47,199 nucleotides of DNA from NCBI GenBank assembly GCA_046299415.1, contig JBKBII010000013.1, positions 1 to 47,199 of the forward strand, read 5' to 3'. The stretch comes from JBKBII01 sp046299415 (GTDB taxonomy: Bacteria; Pseudomonadota; Gammaproteobacteria; Ectothiorhodospirales; Ectothiorhodospiraceae). Both the position numbers and the translations under genes were made by a program. The number at the start of each line of letters is the position of its first letter. The stretch's first letter is position 1. The notes under the pieces were generated by a model, which was not told the origin of the DNA, ran no database searches, and worked only from the letters and a program-made list of their open reading frames with translations. This document shows positions 25,600-33,592 of this stretch, piece by piece.

Positions 25600-26397
25600 A
25601 TGATGTCTGATCTATCGGATTTTCTGGGTCTTTCGATGCGGTGGGCTGGCAGGCGTCGTTGGTTTTTTTGTGCCGCTCATGACGGTGGTCGTAAAGTCGG
25701 AGCACTGACTTCGACGACTCTTCAGACCCGCGCTCGTGCGTCCACTGTTGGTGATGTTCGGTCCCGGTCGATCGGTGTCACGCTGCGACGCGCCGTTGTG
25801 GCGGCGCTCGGTGGCTTCGTCGTGCTGGTTTCGGCTGTTGGCTGTTCGGTCCTTCCGGAACGAGAGTCCATTAATCGTGAGTGGTTTTTGCTGACCTTGC
25901 CGGCGCCTGCGGGGCTTGACGCGGCGGGTGTGGCCGAACAGACGGTCGAGCCACAGCCTTCGGCCATAGCATTGGGTTCGGTGCGCGTCGCGCCCGCTTA
26001 CGCGGGACAGGGTTTGGTGTACCGCTTGGGCGCGCACCGGGTGGACCGAGATTTTTACAACGAGTGGTTTCTGCCACCGCAGGAACAGGTTCAGGCCTTG
26101 CTCGGTGAACGTTGGCACCCGCGTTTGGGTGTGCCTCGCGTGCGGGCTGACGTGATGGTGACCGATTTGTATGCGGCGCTCGAGCGACCTGGCGAGGATG
26201 CAGCCATCGTGGGTCTGCGAGTGTTGTTGCGTCCGCTCGACGCGAATGGTCAGCCGATCGATTCTGCGGGTCGATTGATCGAGGTTCGCGAACGCGAGTC
26301 GTTGGCGCAGCGTGATGCCGAGCGCGTGACTGCGGCGTTGTCGACGGCTTTTGAGCGTGCTTTGCGAGTCGTCGAGCTCGCCGCCGAGAACTTTTGA
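25600..26397 (+). CDS. ABC-type transport auxiliary lipoprotein (PqiC-like)
   Basis: This protein has a lipoprotein signal (LRRAVVAALGGFVVLVSAVGC, cysteine at residue 82 of the long form) followed by a domain of the PqiC/YmbA family. The family shows in YFLLTLPAP-like WFLLTLPAP, ALGSVRVAPAYAGQGLVYRLG, FYNEWFLPPQEQV and the late LIEVRERES. It is probably an outer-membrane lipoprotein that receives lipids from the MCE ring. The annotated ATG at 25600 has GAGG six bases upstream but places 60 basic residues before the signal, which is odd. A GTG at codon 67 is too close to the lipobox to be likely. I keep the long form and treat the start as uncertain. Confidence 0.8.
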   Translation: MMSDLSDFLGLSMRWAGRRRWFFCAAHDGGRKVGALTSTTLQTRARASTVGDVRSRSIGVTLRRAVVAALGGFVVLVSAVGCSVLPERESINREWFLLTLPAPAGLDAAGVAEQTVEPQPSAIALGSVRVAPAYAGQGLVYRLGAHRVDRDFYNEWFLPPQEQVQALLGERWHPRLGVPRVRADVMVTDLYAALERPGEDAAIVGLRVLLRPLDANGQPIDSAGRLIEVRERESLAQRDAERVTAALSTAFERALRVVELAAENF

Positions 26398-26537
26398 GGT
26401 TGCGCGACTGCGTTTAAGCCCAATGAGGCGATCGTGTGTCGGCGGATTGCTACCTATGGCGTGGCATGTGATTACGGCTGGGTGGCGCTGCGGTCAGTTG
26501 ATCGAAACGACAAGAAGCCGTGCGGGAGATTCGCGTA

Positions 26538-27047
26538 GTGAGTCAGTTTTATGATTTGACTGCAACCGCCATCGACGGAGAGCGCGTGTCATTCGCGCGC
26601 TACCGTGGGCAGGTGGTGCTGGTCGTGAATACTGCGAGTCAGTGTGGTTTCACGCCTCATTATGCGGGTCTCGAACAGTTGTATCAGCGTTTTCGGTCGC
26701 GCGGCTTTTGCGTTTTAGCGTTTCCGTGTAATCAGTTTGGACGGCAAGAGCCCGGCGATGCCTGCGATATTTCTGCATTGGCGCGTGACCGGTTTGATGT
26801 GAGTTTTCCGTTGTTCGATAAGGTCGCGGTGAACGGGCCGGACGCGCATCCGTTGTTTCAGTGGCTTAAGCGTGAAAAGGCCGGTGTTTTGGGTTCTCGC
26901 CGATTGAAATGGAATTTCACCAAGTTTTTGATTGGGCGTGATGGGCGAGTGATCGCGCGGTTTGCGCCGATGACAAAGCCGGAACGGCTCGCGCCAGCGA
27001 TTGAGGCCGCCCTGGGTGCCGAACCGCCGGGATCTACTGAGCGGTGA
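26538..27047 (+). CDS. Glutathione peroxidase (cysteine type)
   Basis: This 169-residue thioredoxin-fold enzyme reduces hydroperoxides with glutathione or thioredoxin. The full catalytic set is visible: peroxidatic Cys36 in NTASQCGFTPHY, Gln70 in FPCNQFGRQEPG, and Trp125-Asn126 in KWNFTKFLI. A Cys replaces the selenocysteine of animal enzymes, as is usual in bacteria. I start at GTG 26538 (MSQFYDLTA) because GGGAG lies nine bases upstream and the product then matches the family's usual N-terminus; a GTG at 26520 would add six residues. It is 140 bases behind the lipoprotein gene. Confidence 0.93.
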   Translation: MSQFYDLTATAIDGERVSFARYRGQVVLVVNTASQCGFTPHYAGLEQLYQRFRSRGFCVLAFPCNQFGRQEPGDACDISALARDRFDVSFPLFDKVAVNGPDAHPLFQWLKREKAGVLGSRRLKWNFTKFLIGRDGRVIARFAPMTKPERLAPAIEAALGAEPPGSTER

Positions 27048-27196
27048 AATCTCAGAGCCCCAGTGCTTGAGCGCCGATCGTCGATAGCAGTCGGGTAGCT
27101 CGGTGGATGTGCTGGGTGCATCGAGTGAAGCAATGACGAGGGCGATGTGGGCTGGCGGCAGCGAAGTCGTCAGATCCTGTTTTGGAGAGCGTGTCC

Positions 27197-27712
27197 GTGG
27201 ATTGGACTGATGCTGAATCAGCTGCGATGCAGGCGGCGATGTTGCAGGCTGCGTTGGCTGCGGCGCTCGGTGAGGTGCCGGTCGGTGCTGTGTTGTTGGA
27301 TGCTGATGGACAGGTATTGGCGGCCGATCATAATCGACCGATTACGACGAATGACCCAACGGCGCACGCGGAGATCCGTGTGTTGAGGGCGGCGGCGGCT
27401 GAGGTGGGTAATTATCGTTTGCCGGGGACCCGGCTGTTTGTGACGCTTGAGCCGTGTCCGATGTGTGTCGGTGCGATGGTGCACGCTCGTGTGGCGGAGG
27501 TGGTGTTTGCTGCAAATGATCCGCGCACGGGTGCCTGTGGCTCTGCGCTCGACCTGCCTGCTGATCCTTCACATAATCATCGGCTCAAGGTGCGCGGGGG
27601 GCTGATGGCCGATGAGTCTGGGGCGCTACTGCGGGATTTTTTTCGCGAGCGTCGAGCCCGGCGCGGGGTCGGAGCCACGAGCATGCGGCCAGCGTCGACG
27701 CCATTCGGTTAA
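27197..27712 (+). CDS. tRNA-specific adenosine deaminase TadA
   Basis: This 171-residue zinc enzyme converts adenosine to inosine at the wobble position (34) of tRNA-Arg(ACG), allowing CGN decoding. The zinc site is complete: HAE (His57, catalytic Glu59) and PCPMC (Cys87, Cys90), with family flanks VPVGAVLL, NDPTAHAEI and DPRTGACGS. Asn at the DHN position before PITTNDPTAHAE and the C-terminal FFRERR helix contact tRNA in TadA. The start is one of three: TTG 27182, GTG 27191 or GTG 27197; only the last has GGAG at normal spacing (nine bases). It is convergent with the mgtE pair. Confidence 0.93.
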   Translation: MDWTDAESAAMQAAMLQAALAAALGEVPVGAVLLDADGQVLAADHNRPITTNDPTAHAEIRVLRAAAAEVGNYRLPGTRLFVTLEPCPMCVGAMVHARVAEVVFAANDPRTGACGSALDLPADPSHNHRLKVRGGLMADESGALLRDFFRERRARRGVGATSMRPASTPFG

Positions 27713-27851
27713 TCGGGCAACGGCTTGACGGCCGGGTACGAATGATCCGCGGCTTCTGACCGGTCGCTAGGGCTTTTGTGGTGCGACCTTGCGTCTGTCA
27801 AGGCGATCAAGTGGGTGCGGCGCCGGCCCGCCGACGCCGCTGCGACCGTCG

Positions 27852-29237
27852 CTACGGCTGAATGCCAAGGATCAGTACCGCGACGCTGAAGTAGATCAAG
27901 ATCCCCGTGATGTCGATGACCGAAGTGACCAGCGGTGCTGACGCGACGGCCGGGTCGATCTTGAGTGCGGTCAAGCCGAACGGTAGCGCGAGTCCGAACA
28001 GCGATCCCCAGATCACGACGATGGCCATGGCGATGGCGATGGCGTTGGCCACTTGCATGTCGGCAAGGAGGTTGCCGGAGACCCAGATCGCGGCGGCCAT
28101 CGAGAGTCCGAGAGCGGTGGCGACGAGGAGTTCTTTGCCGCCGAGTTTGCCGAGATCGCGCAGGTGGATGTCGCCGGTGGCCAGGGCGCGAATCACGAGT
28201 GTCGATGCTTGAGTCCCGGCGTTACCTCCGGTGGCGACGACCATGGGAATAAAGAACACTAGGGCGACAACCGTCTCGATCGCGTCTTCGAAGTGGGCGA
28301 TGGCAGCGCCGGAAAGCACATTGACGACGACCAGGATCGCGAGCCAACCGATGCGCTTGCGGTACAGCAGACCGACGGTCGCATCGCGCAGAGAGCTGGT
28401 CATGGTGCCGACGGCACCGAGTCGCTGGAAGTCCTCAGTGGTTTCGGCTTGGGCGACATCGATCATGTCGTCGACCGTGAGAATGCCGAGGATGCGCCCA
28501 GCGTCATCGATGACGGGGAGGACGTCGAGATCGTAGTGGGTAATTAGTCGTATCGCTTCTTCACGATCTTCCGCGGCGTTTACGCTGATCGTGTCGCTGC
28601 GCATCAGGTCGGCGACGATCTGGCGCGGTCGCGCGAGCAAGAGGTCTTTTAGCCGCAGCCAACCCGTCAGAACGCCGTCCGGCGTGGTGACGAAAACGGT
28701 GTTGATCGTTTCGGCGAGCTCGCACTGGGCGCGTAAATGATCGAGTGCGTCTGGCACGCTCCAGTCCTTCTGCACGGCGACAAACTCGGGCGTCATGATG
28801 CGACCGGCCGTGTCCTCCTGATAGGCGAGGAGATTTTCCAGAACCTGGCTGTCATCGTCTGGCAATGCGTCCAGAATCGCGTCGCTGCGGGCGTCGTCGA
28901 CTTCATTGAGCACGGCCGCAGCGTCGTCATATGACAGCTCTGAGACCAGTTCGACGGCGGTCTGGGGTTGCAGGGCTTCGAGCGCTTCGGCCTGCAGCTC
29001 GAGCGGTAGATGCGAATAGATTTCGGCGGCTTCTTCGCGGGGGAGGCGAGCCAGTGCGGGGAGCCAGCGAGACGTCTCGAGTTCGGTGAGTGCTCTTGCG
29101 ATGTCCTGCGGTTCAACGGTGGCGACAAGCTCGGTCAGGGGCCTGTCGTCACCGTCGCGCAGGCGATCGCAGGCCACGGCCACCTCTGCAGCCATGAGTC
29201 GAGGATGGGTATCGACCTCGGCATAGCTTGGACTCAT
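27852..29237 (-). CDS. Magnesium transporter MgtE, second paralogue
   Basis: This 461-residue protein is a CorA-independent Mg2+ channel/transporter of the inner membrane. It has the full MgtE plan: N-terminal helical MgtE_N domain (to about 135), a CBS pair (about 140-260, with LDVLPVIDDAGRILGILTVDD) and five membrane helices (about 290-460). The pore motifs are present: TGGNAGTQASTLVIRALATGD and, in the last helix, DPAVASAPLVTSVIDITGIL with the Mg-binding Asp. The frame is open 76 codons upstream, inside the first paralogue, but ATG 29237 overlaps the upstream stop by 4 bases (ATGA) and gives the expected length. It is translated from the same transcript as the first mgtE. Confidence 0.93.
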   Translation of the reverse strand: MSPSYAEVDTHPRLMAAEVAVACDRLRDGDDRPLTELVATVEPQDIARALTELETSRWLPALARLPREEAAEIYSHLPLELQAEALEALQPQTAVELVSELSYDDAAAVLNEVDDARSDAILDALPDDDSQVLENLLAYQEDTAGRIMTPEFVAVQKDWSVPDALDHLRAQCELAETINTVFVTTPDGVLTGWLRLKDLLLARPRQIVADLMRSDTISVNAAEDREEAIRLITHYDLDVLPVIDDAGRILGILTVDDMIDVAQAETTEDFQRLGAVGTMTSSLRDATVGLLYRKRIGWLAILVVVNVLSGAAIAHFEDAIETVVALVFFIPMVVATGGNAGTQASTLVIRALATGDIHLRDLGKLGGKELLVATALGLSMAAAIWVSGNLLADMQVANAIAIAMAIVVIWGSLFGLALPFGLTALKIDPAVASAPLVTSVIDITGILIYFSVAVLILGIQP

Positions 29238-30601
29238 GCGAGCACCTCGGTTGGGAACTGAACGATCAGAAGCGCGAGAGAGAAGTACACGAGGATGCCG
29301 CCGATGTCGGCGATCGATGTCATGACGGGTACCGAGGCGGTCGCTGGGTCGAGTTTCAATCGATTGAGCAGGATCGGTAGCGTCATGCCGATCAGACTCG
29401 AGACGACGACGATGATGACCATGGCGAGGGCAACGAGCAGGGCGATATCCGGCCCGCCGCGCCACAGTCCGAGCAGCGAGACGATGACACCCATCGTCGC
29501 TCCGAGACTTGCGGCGACGAACACTTCGCGCGCCCAGAGTCGGGTCCAGTCGCCGGCACCGACGTCGCCGGTTGCGATCGCACGGACCATCAACGTGGCG
29601 CTTTGAGCGCCAGCATTACCGCCCGATGCGATGATCAATGGCAGGAAGAAAATGAGGACGACCATGGCCGAGATGGCGTCTTCGTAGCCTGAGATCAGGA
29701 AGCCTCCGACCGTGTTCAGGGCGACGAGCCCGATGAGCCAGAACACCCTTTTGCGGTACAAAAGCCAAGGGCTCGCATCGCCGATCGAAACGTCGAGCCG
29801 TTCGACCGATCCGAGCTTGTGGAAGTCTTCGGTCGATTCGGCTTCGAGATAGTCCATGACGTCATCGAAGGTGACGATCCCAAGCAACACGCCGCGTTCA
29901 TCGATGACTGGCAGAGCGGGTAAGTCATAGTGCTGCAAGCGGCGCGCAGCTTCACCGGGCGTGTCGTCGACGCGGATCGTGACCGGGCTTTCGTCGTCGA
30001 TCAGCGCGCCGACCTTGCTGTCGGGGTGGCCGCGCAGGAAAGCCGCAATCGGCAAAACAGCTTTCAACCGCCGCTCGTCGTCGACGACAAAGATGACGTT
30101 GTTCGAGTGTTCGTCTCCGGTGCGGCGGATGTGAGCGAGCGCGCGCACCAGCGACCACTCGGGGCTCACAGCGACGACGTCGGACGACATACGACGCCCG
30201 ACTGATTCTTCGGGGTATTTGAGTTGTTTCAGGGCGCGTCGGATCGCGCCGAAAGGCAGAAGCCCGAGGAAGCGCCGTGTCTGCTCCTCGTCAAGGGTTT
30301 CGAGCAGGGCGGTGAGGTCGTCGGAATCGAGTTCGCCCAGCAGATACCGTGCCTCTTCGGGCGCGAGTCGCTCGAGAAGAGGCAGTTGATAGTTGGGGTC
30401 GAGGTAGGAGAACACGTCGGCGCGTCGACCGGGCACGAAGCGCTGCATCAGTGTGAGCTGCGCGGCGACGTCAAGCTCCATGAGGATCCAGGCAACGTCG
30501 GGCACTCGCATCGTCGATAGCGTTTCGACGGCGCCATCGATGTCGTCGGCGTCGATCAGCTCGCGGATTTCGAGCAGGTAGGCGTCGAGGTTGTGCTCCA
30601 T
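29234..30601 (-). CDS. Magnesium transporter MgtE, first paralogue
   Basis: This 455-residue MgtE protein is the promoter-proximal member of the pair. It has the MgtE_N domain (FVPGRRADVFSYLDPNYQLPLLERL), the CBS pair (YDLPALPVIDERGVLLGIVTFDDVMDYLEAE) and five helices. The selectivity loop reads SGGNAGAQSATLMVRAIATGD, with Ala where the second paralogue and most MgtE proteins have Thr. The final helix keeps DPATASVPVMTSIADIGGIL with the pore Asp. MgtE works as a homodimer; two overlapping, clearly diverged copies suggest either a heterodimer or two ion preferences. A leader of about 230 bases with riboswitch-like motifs precedes it. Confidence 0.93.
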   Translation of the reverse strand: MEHNLDAYLLEIRELIDADDIDGAVETLSTMRVPDVAWILMELDVAAQLTLMQRFVPGRRADVFSYLDPNYQLPLLERLAPEEARYLLGELDSDDLTALLETLDEEQTRRFLGLLPFGAIRRALKQLKYPEESVGRRMSSDVVAVSPEWSLVRALAHIRRTGDEHSNNVIFVVDDERRLKAVLPIAAFLRGHPDSKVGALIDDESPVTIRVDDTPGEAARRLQHYDLPALPVIDERGVLLGIVTFDDVMDYLEAESTEDFHKLGSVERLDVSIGDASPWLLYRKRVFWLIGLVALNTVGGFLISGYEDAISAMVVLIFFLPLIIASGGNAGAQSATLMVRAIATGDVGAGDWTRLWAREVFVAASLGATMGVIVSLLGLWRGGPDIALLVALAMVIIVVVSSLIGMTLPILLNRLKLDPATASVPVMTSIADIGGILVYFSLALLIVQFPTEVLA

Positions 30602-30648
30602 GGGTCCCCCAGAAATGTCGTGATCGATGAATGGCTAAAACCGTGTTT

Positions 30649-30745
30649 GGAGATCGTTCCAAGCCGGTCTTGCCAGTCGTCGGATTCGTAGTGATACGAA
30701 CGTCGACCGGGGGCTTTGCCGCCCGGCGCACTCCCCGCGGAGAGG
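30649..30745 (-). ncRNA. Candidate yybP-ykoY (manganese) riboswitch in the mgtE leader
   Basis: On the minus strand the leader shows in order GGGGAGU (30736-30730), a GC-rich stem-loop, GUCGACGUUCG (compare GUCAACAUACG), a perfect UUCGUA-UCAC-UACGAA hairpin, and GGCAAGACC (30674-30666). These match the conserved blocks and order of the yybP-ykoY class (GGGGAGUA, GUCAACAU, GCAAGACC). The last G of the first block (GGGGAGUG) departs from consensus A. The element ends about 65 bases before the mgtE start. UUGGA behind it (30662-30658) can pair with UCCAA (30651-30647); the overlapping UCUCC can instead pair with the GGGGGA ribosome binding site. Motif agreement is from memory, not a covariance search. 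Confidence 0.55.
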
Positions 30746-30843
30746 CGCCACGGCGGGCGGCTCAATCGCGGGAAGTGATGGTTCGGTAGCGACTGAAATA
30801 TCGTGCGATCAAGGTTGTGCTCGGTGTCTTTAGATGGGCGCAG

Positions 30844-30849
30844 AGTATA
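30844..30849 (-). promoter_or_regulatory. Probable -10 element of the mgtE operon
   Basis: On the minus strand TATACT is a near-consensus -10 hexamer. It would start a transcript near 30836, giving a leader of about 235 bases that includes the riboswitch candidate. No convincing -35 hexamer is visible at 16-18 bases upstream. Confidence 0.4.
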
Positions 30850-31274
30850 CCGGAGCGGCATTGCGATGCGGTGAATTCAGCGCTGGCGCGCGTCGCTGTG
30901 ATGGCCACGTCCGGTCGATTCTTGTCGTGTCGATTTTGAGCAAGACTTTGGCGTGTTGACGCATTCGTGCATGCGTGTCGCGTGCTGATGTCTGCAGCGG
31001 AGGCGACGTCTCGGTGTTCGGTCAGAAAGTGGCTGTTAAGCGGTCCGGGCGAGTTCATTCGTTGTCGTTCGTTGGGCGCCGGTCAAGTCCTCTGCGGCCG
31101 GGTCATTTCAGTTTGGCGATCCTGTCGATCTGGGAGCGCGCTCTGCCGTATCGAGACTTGATTGAGTTCGGAGCGACTCGATGTGGGGGGAGGTGCTGGG
31201 TTGTTTCAACGACGAGAACTCGTTGCGACGCCAAGAGACACGCGAAGCGCAGCGACTCATCAGGCACTCGTTCT

Positions 31275-32456
31275 TTAGGAGGAAATGGCCACGTCGTCGC
31301 GGCGGTGAGCGTCACGTACGTTGGCGTAGAGCTGTTCGAGATTGTTGGTCTTGCGCGCGATACTCCATTGCTGGGCCCAGCGCCGGTGAGCATCGCCCAT
31401 GCGCTGGCGCCTCGCGGGGTCATCGAGCAAGGCAATCAGTTCCTGGGCGAATTGGGGCGCGTTGTCGGGCGGAACGATGGCGTCAGATTCCGTGACGAGG
31501 ATGTCGCGGGTACCGAGATGTGCCAGGGACACGACCGGTAGTTTTTTGGCCATGGCTTCGAGCAGCACGAGTCCCTGGGTTTCGGTTTTCGATGCGAAGA
31601 CGAAGATCGTTGCTGCGGCGTAGGCGTCGAGCAAGGTGCTGGTACGGTCGAGGTAGCCCGTCCAGCACACCGAGTCGGCGATCTTCAGGCGCTTGGCGTG
31701 GCGCTCGAGCGAGCGCCGCGCGGGGCCATCGCCTGCGATCACCAAAATTGTGTCAGGCCGGCTTTCACGCACGCGCGCATGGGCCTCGAGCAGAAATTTG
31801 ATGTTTTTTTCAAATGCGACGCGCGCAACGTGCAGAAGGATGGGTTGGTCGGGGTGAAGGCCGTACCGAGCCCGAAAAGCCGCGCCGTCGCCGGGAGCGA
31901 GCTCGGACAAATCGATGCCGGTAGGAAGACGGGTGATGGGTTTTTCGACGCCGTAACGCTCGAGAACGTCGATCAGTGCGTGAGAGGGTGCAATGACGTG
32001 ATCGACGGCATTGCACTGATTGCGAGAAATGCTGCGGGCGAAGCGTCGTAGCAGCCCGCGTGGCACGAAGGGCAGATAGTGGTGCAGATAGTCTTCGAAA
32101 AAAGTGTGATAAGTCTCGATCGTCGGAACCCCCCATTCGCGGGCGAGTCCCAGCCCGGCGTAATGGGCGATAAACGGGGTGTGGATATGCACCAGATCGG
32201 GTGGGTCGATGTCGTGTTCGGCGAGGCAGGCGCGAAGGGCGCCCGGGCGCAGGATGCGGTCTTCCGGGTCGAAGACCAGGTAGTGCGATGGAATCCGCAC
32301 CAGGTTGTCGTCGTCGTCCCATGGTTCTGGATATGCGGGCGCGACAAGCGTCACACGGTGGCCGCGCGTCATCAGTTCGTGGCGAAACACTGCAAGCGAA
32401 GTCGAAACCCCGTTGATTCGAGGGAAGTAGACGTCGCTGATCATCAGGATATGCAT
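31275..32456 (-). CDS. GT4-family glycosyltransferase
   Basis: This 393-residue GT-B fold enzyme transfers a sugar from a nucleotide-sugar donor, probably to a lipid acceptor. The acceptor half starts with MHILMISDVYFPRINGVSTSL, the standard GT4 opening. The donor half shows LLHVARVAFEKNIKFLLEA, IAGDGPARRSLE and the E-x7-E motif KTETQGLVLLEAMA. The closest named relatives with PRINGVSTS and HTFFEDYLHHY are GT4 enzymes acting on glycerolipids or mannolipids (diglucosyl- or mannosyl-type). I start at ATG 32456, with GGGAG nine bases upstream; the longer open frame has no coding character. It is divergent from the ABC-FtsX-AttH operon about 200 bases away. Confidence 0.88.
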   Translation of the reverse strand: MHILMISDVYFPRINGVSTSLAVFRHELMTRGHRVTLVAPAYPEPWDDDDNLVRIPSHYLVFDPEDRILRPGALRACLAEHDIDPPDLVHIHTPFIAHYAGLGLAREWGVPTIETYHTFFEDYLHHYLPFVPRGLLRRFARSISRNQCNAVDHVIAPSHALIDVLERYGVEKPITRLPTGIDLSELAPGDGAAFRARYGLHPDQPILLHVARVAFEKNIKFLLEAHARVRESRPDTILVIAGDGPARRSLERHAKRLKIADSVCWTGYLDRTSTLLDAYAAATIFVFASKTETQGLVLLEAMAKKLPVVSLAHLGTRDILVTESDAIVPPDNAPQFAQELIALLDDPARRQRMGDAHRRWAQQWSIARKTNNLEQLYANVRDAHRRDDVAISS

Positions 32457-32656
32457 CGGCGGGAGTCTCCCGTCGGCCGGCGGTTGAAGTGGCCCACAGG
32501 AGGAGCGTGGGCTCTGAGAAGTCTGATGCGGGCACACGAATTCGAGACGATAGCGAGGCGTTGTGACCAAAGGATGACAGGTCCCGGTGCGCGAGCTACG
32601 GCTCGGTGGGTCGATGAACGGGAGGTTGCCGGCGTTTTTTGGCGTGGGGAGCGGCC

Positions 32657-33592
32657 ATGACAGCGTCATTAGAGCGTGAAGGAGCAGGGACGCCGCAGAC
32701 TTCGCGCCAGCCGATGAGCGCGTCTCTTGCGGCGTCAGCGGGCGGGCCAGCCGACGGGCTTATCCTCAAAATGCGGGGAATCTGTCATCGCTATGCGGGC
32801 GATGGCGCGGCCATTGGTGCATCGACACGTGCGACGCGTCGCGCGGAGCGGATCAATCGCGTGATTGATGCCGAGGCCGTGATTCGGCAAGAGGCGTTGG
32901 TGCTCGATCATGTTGATCTTGATCTCGCAGCGGGCGAACGTTGTGCAGTGATGGGGCCGAGTGGTTCCGGCAAGTCGACGCTTCTGCACATCGCAGCGGG
33001 TTTGGAACCGGCACTTGGCGGTCATGTTCTGTGGGCCGGTGAGACGGTGACCGGGCTGCGCGAGCCACGGCGAACCCGTTTGCGGCGACGGTTTACCGGC
33101 GTGGTGTTTCAGGATTTTCATCTGCTTGCGGCTCTGTCGGCGCTTGAGAATGTTGAGCTGGCCTTGGCTCTTGCGCGCCCCGAATGGTCGGGGCGTGATC
33201 GCCGCGATCGGGCGATGCGACTGCTGACGTCGATGGGGTTGGGCGCGCGTCAGGTGGCAGCGGCGCCCGAGACGCTATCCGGCGGTGAGCGTCAACGCGT
33301 CGCGATCGCACGCGCCTTGGCTCATGAACCGCGACTCGTGCTCGCCGATGAACCGACGGGCCGACTGGATCGTGCCAATGGTGAGCGTGTGCTGGACGAT
33401 CTGTCGGCCGGCGTTGTCGAGTCGGGCGCTGCCTTGCTGGTCGTGACACACGATGCGGCGATTGCGACGAAGCTGACCGAACCCGTCAGCCTGGGTGCTC
33501 CACGCGGGCGCATTCTCCATTTGCAGGATGGGCGCTGGGTCGGATCGACGGATGCTGTACACCAAGGGCAGATGTGCGGGAAGGTGCAATGA
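32657..33592 (+). CDS. LolD/MacB-type ABC transporter ATP-binding protein
   Basis: This 311-residue ATPase energises the FtsX-type permease encoded next. It has Walker A GPSGSGKST (100-108), VFQDFHLLAALSALENVELAL after the Q-loop, signature TLSGGERQRVAIARAL, Walker B LVLADEPTGRLD and VVTHD. These are typical of LolD/MacB/YbbA ATPases, which drive mechanotransmission rather than classical import or export. Between the A-loop region (CHRYAG, residue 43) and LVLDHVDLDL (81) it carries an extra ~30 residues rich in Arg and Ala, and the N-terminal 33 residues are also additional. ATG 32657 follows GGGGAGCGGCC. It overlaps the permease gene by 4 bases. Confidence 0.92.
   Translation: MTASLEREGAGTPQTSRQPMSASLAASAGGPADGLILKMRGICHRYAGDGAAIGASTRATRRAERINRVIDAEAVIRQEALVLDHVDLDLAAGERCAVMGPSGSGKSTLLHIAAGLEPALGGHVLWAGETVTGLREPRRTRLRRRFTGVVFQDFHLLAALSALENVELALALARPEWSGRDRRDRAMRLLTSMGLGARQVAAAPETLSGGERQRVAIARALAHEPRLVLADEPTGRLDRANGERVLDDLSAGVVESGAALLVVTHDAAIATKLTEPVSLGAPRGRILHLQDGRWVGSTDAVHQGQMCGKVQ

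Larger units (their letters stand above)
30602..31274. other. Region between mgtE and the glycosyltransferase gene
   Basis: About 670 bases hold the mgtE leader and promoter on the right of the mgtE gene (30602-30850). The remaining 420 bases up to the glycosyltransferase stop contain only short, unconvincing frames and no clear terminator. Confidence 0.5.

Noticed and set aside
30604..30860. M-box magnesium riboswitch before mgtE
   Set aside because: I could not find the M-box core layout; the visible blocks fit the yybP-ykoY pattern better.
30975..31541. Plus-strand frame of 188 codons crossing the glycosyltransferase end
   Set aside because: Half of it is antisense to the conserved C-terminal part of the GT4 enzyme and the other half lies in non-coding DNA; no domain is visible.
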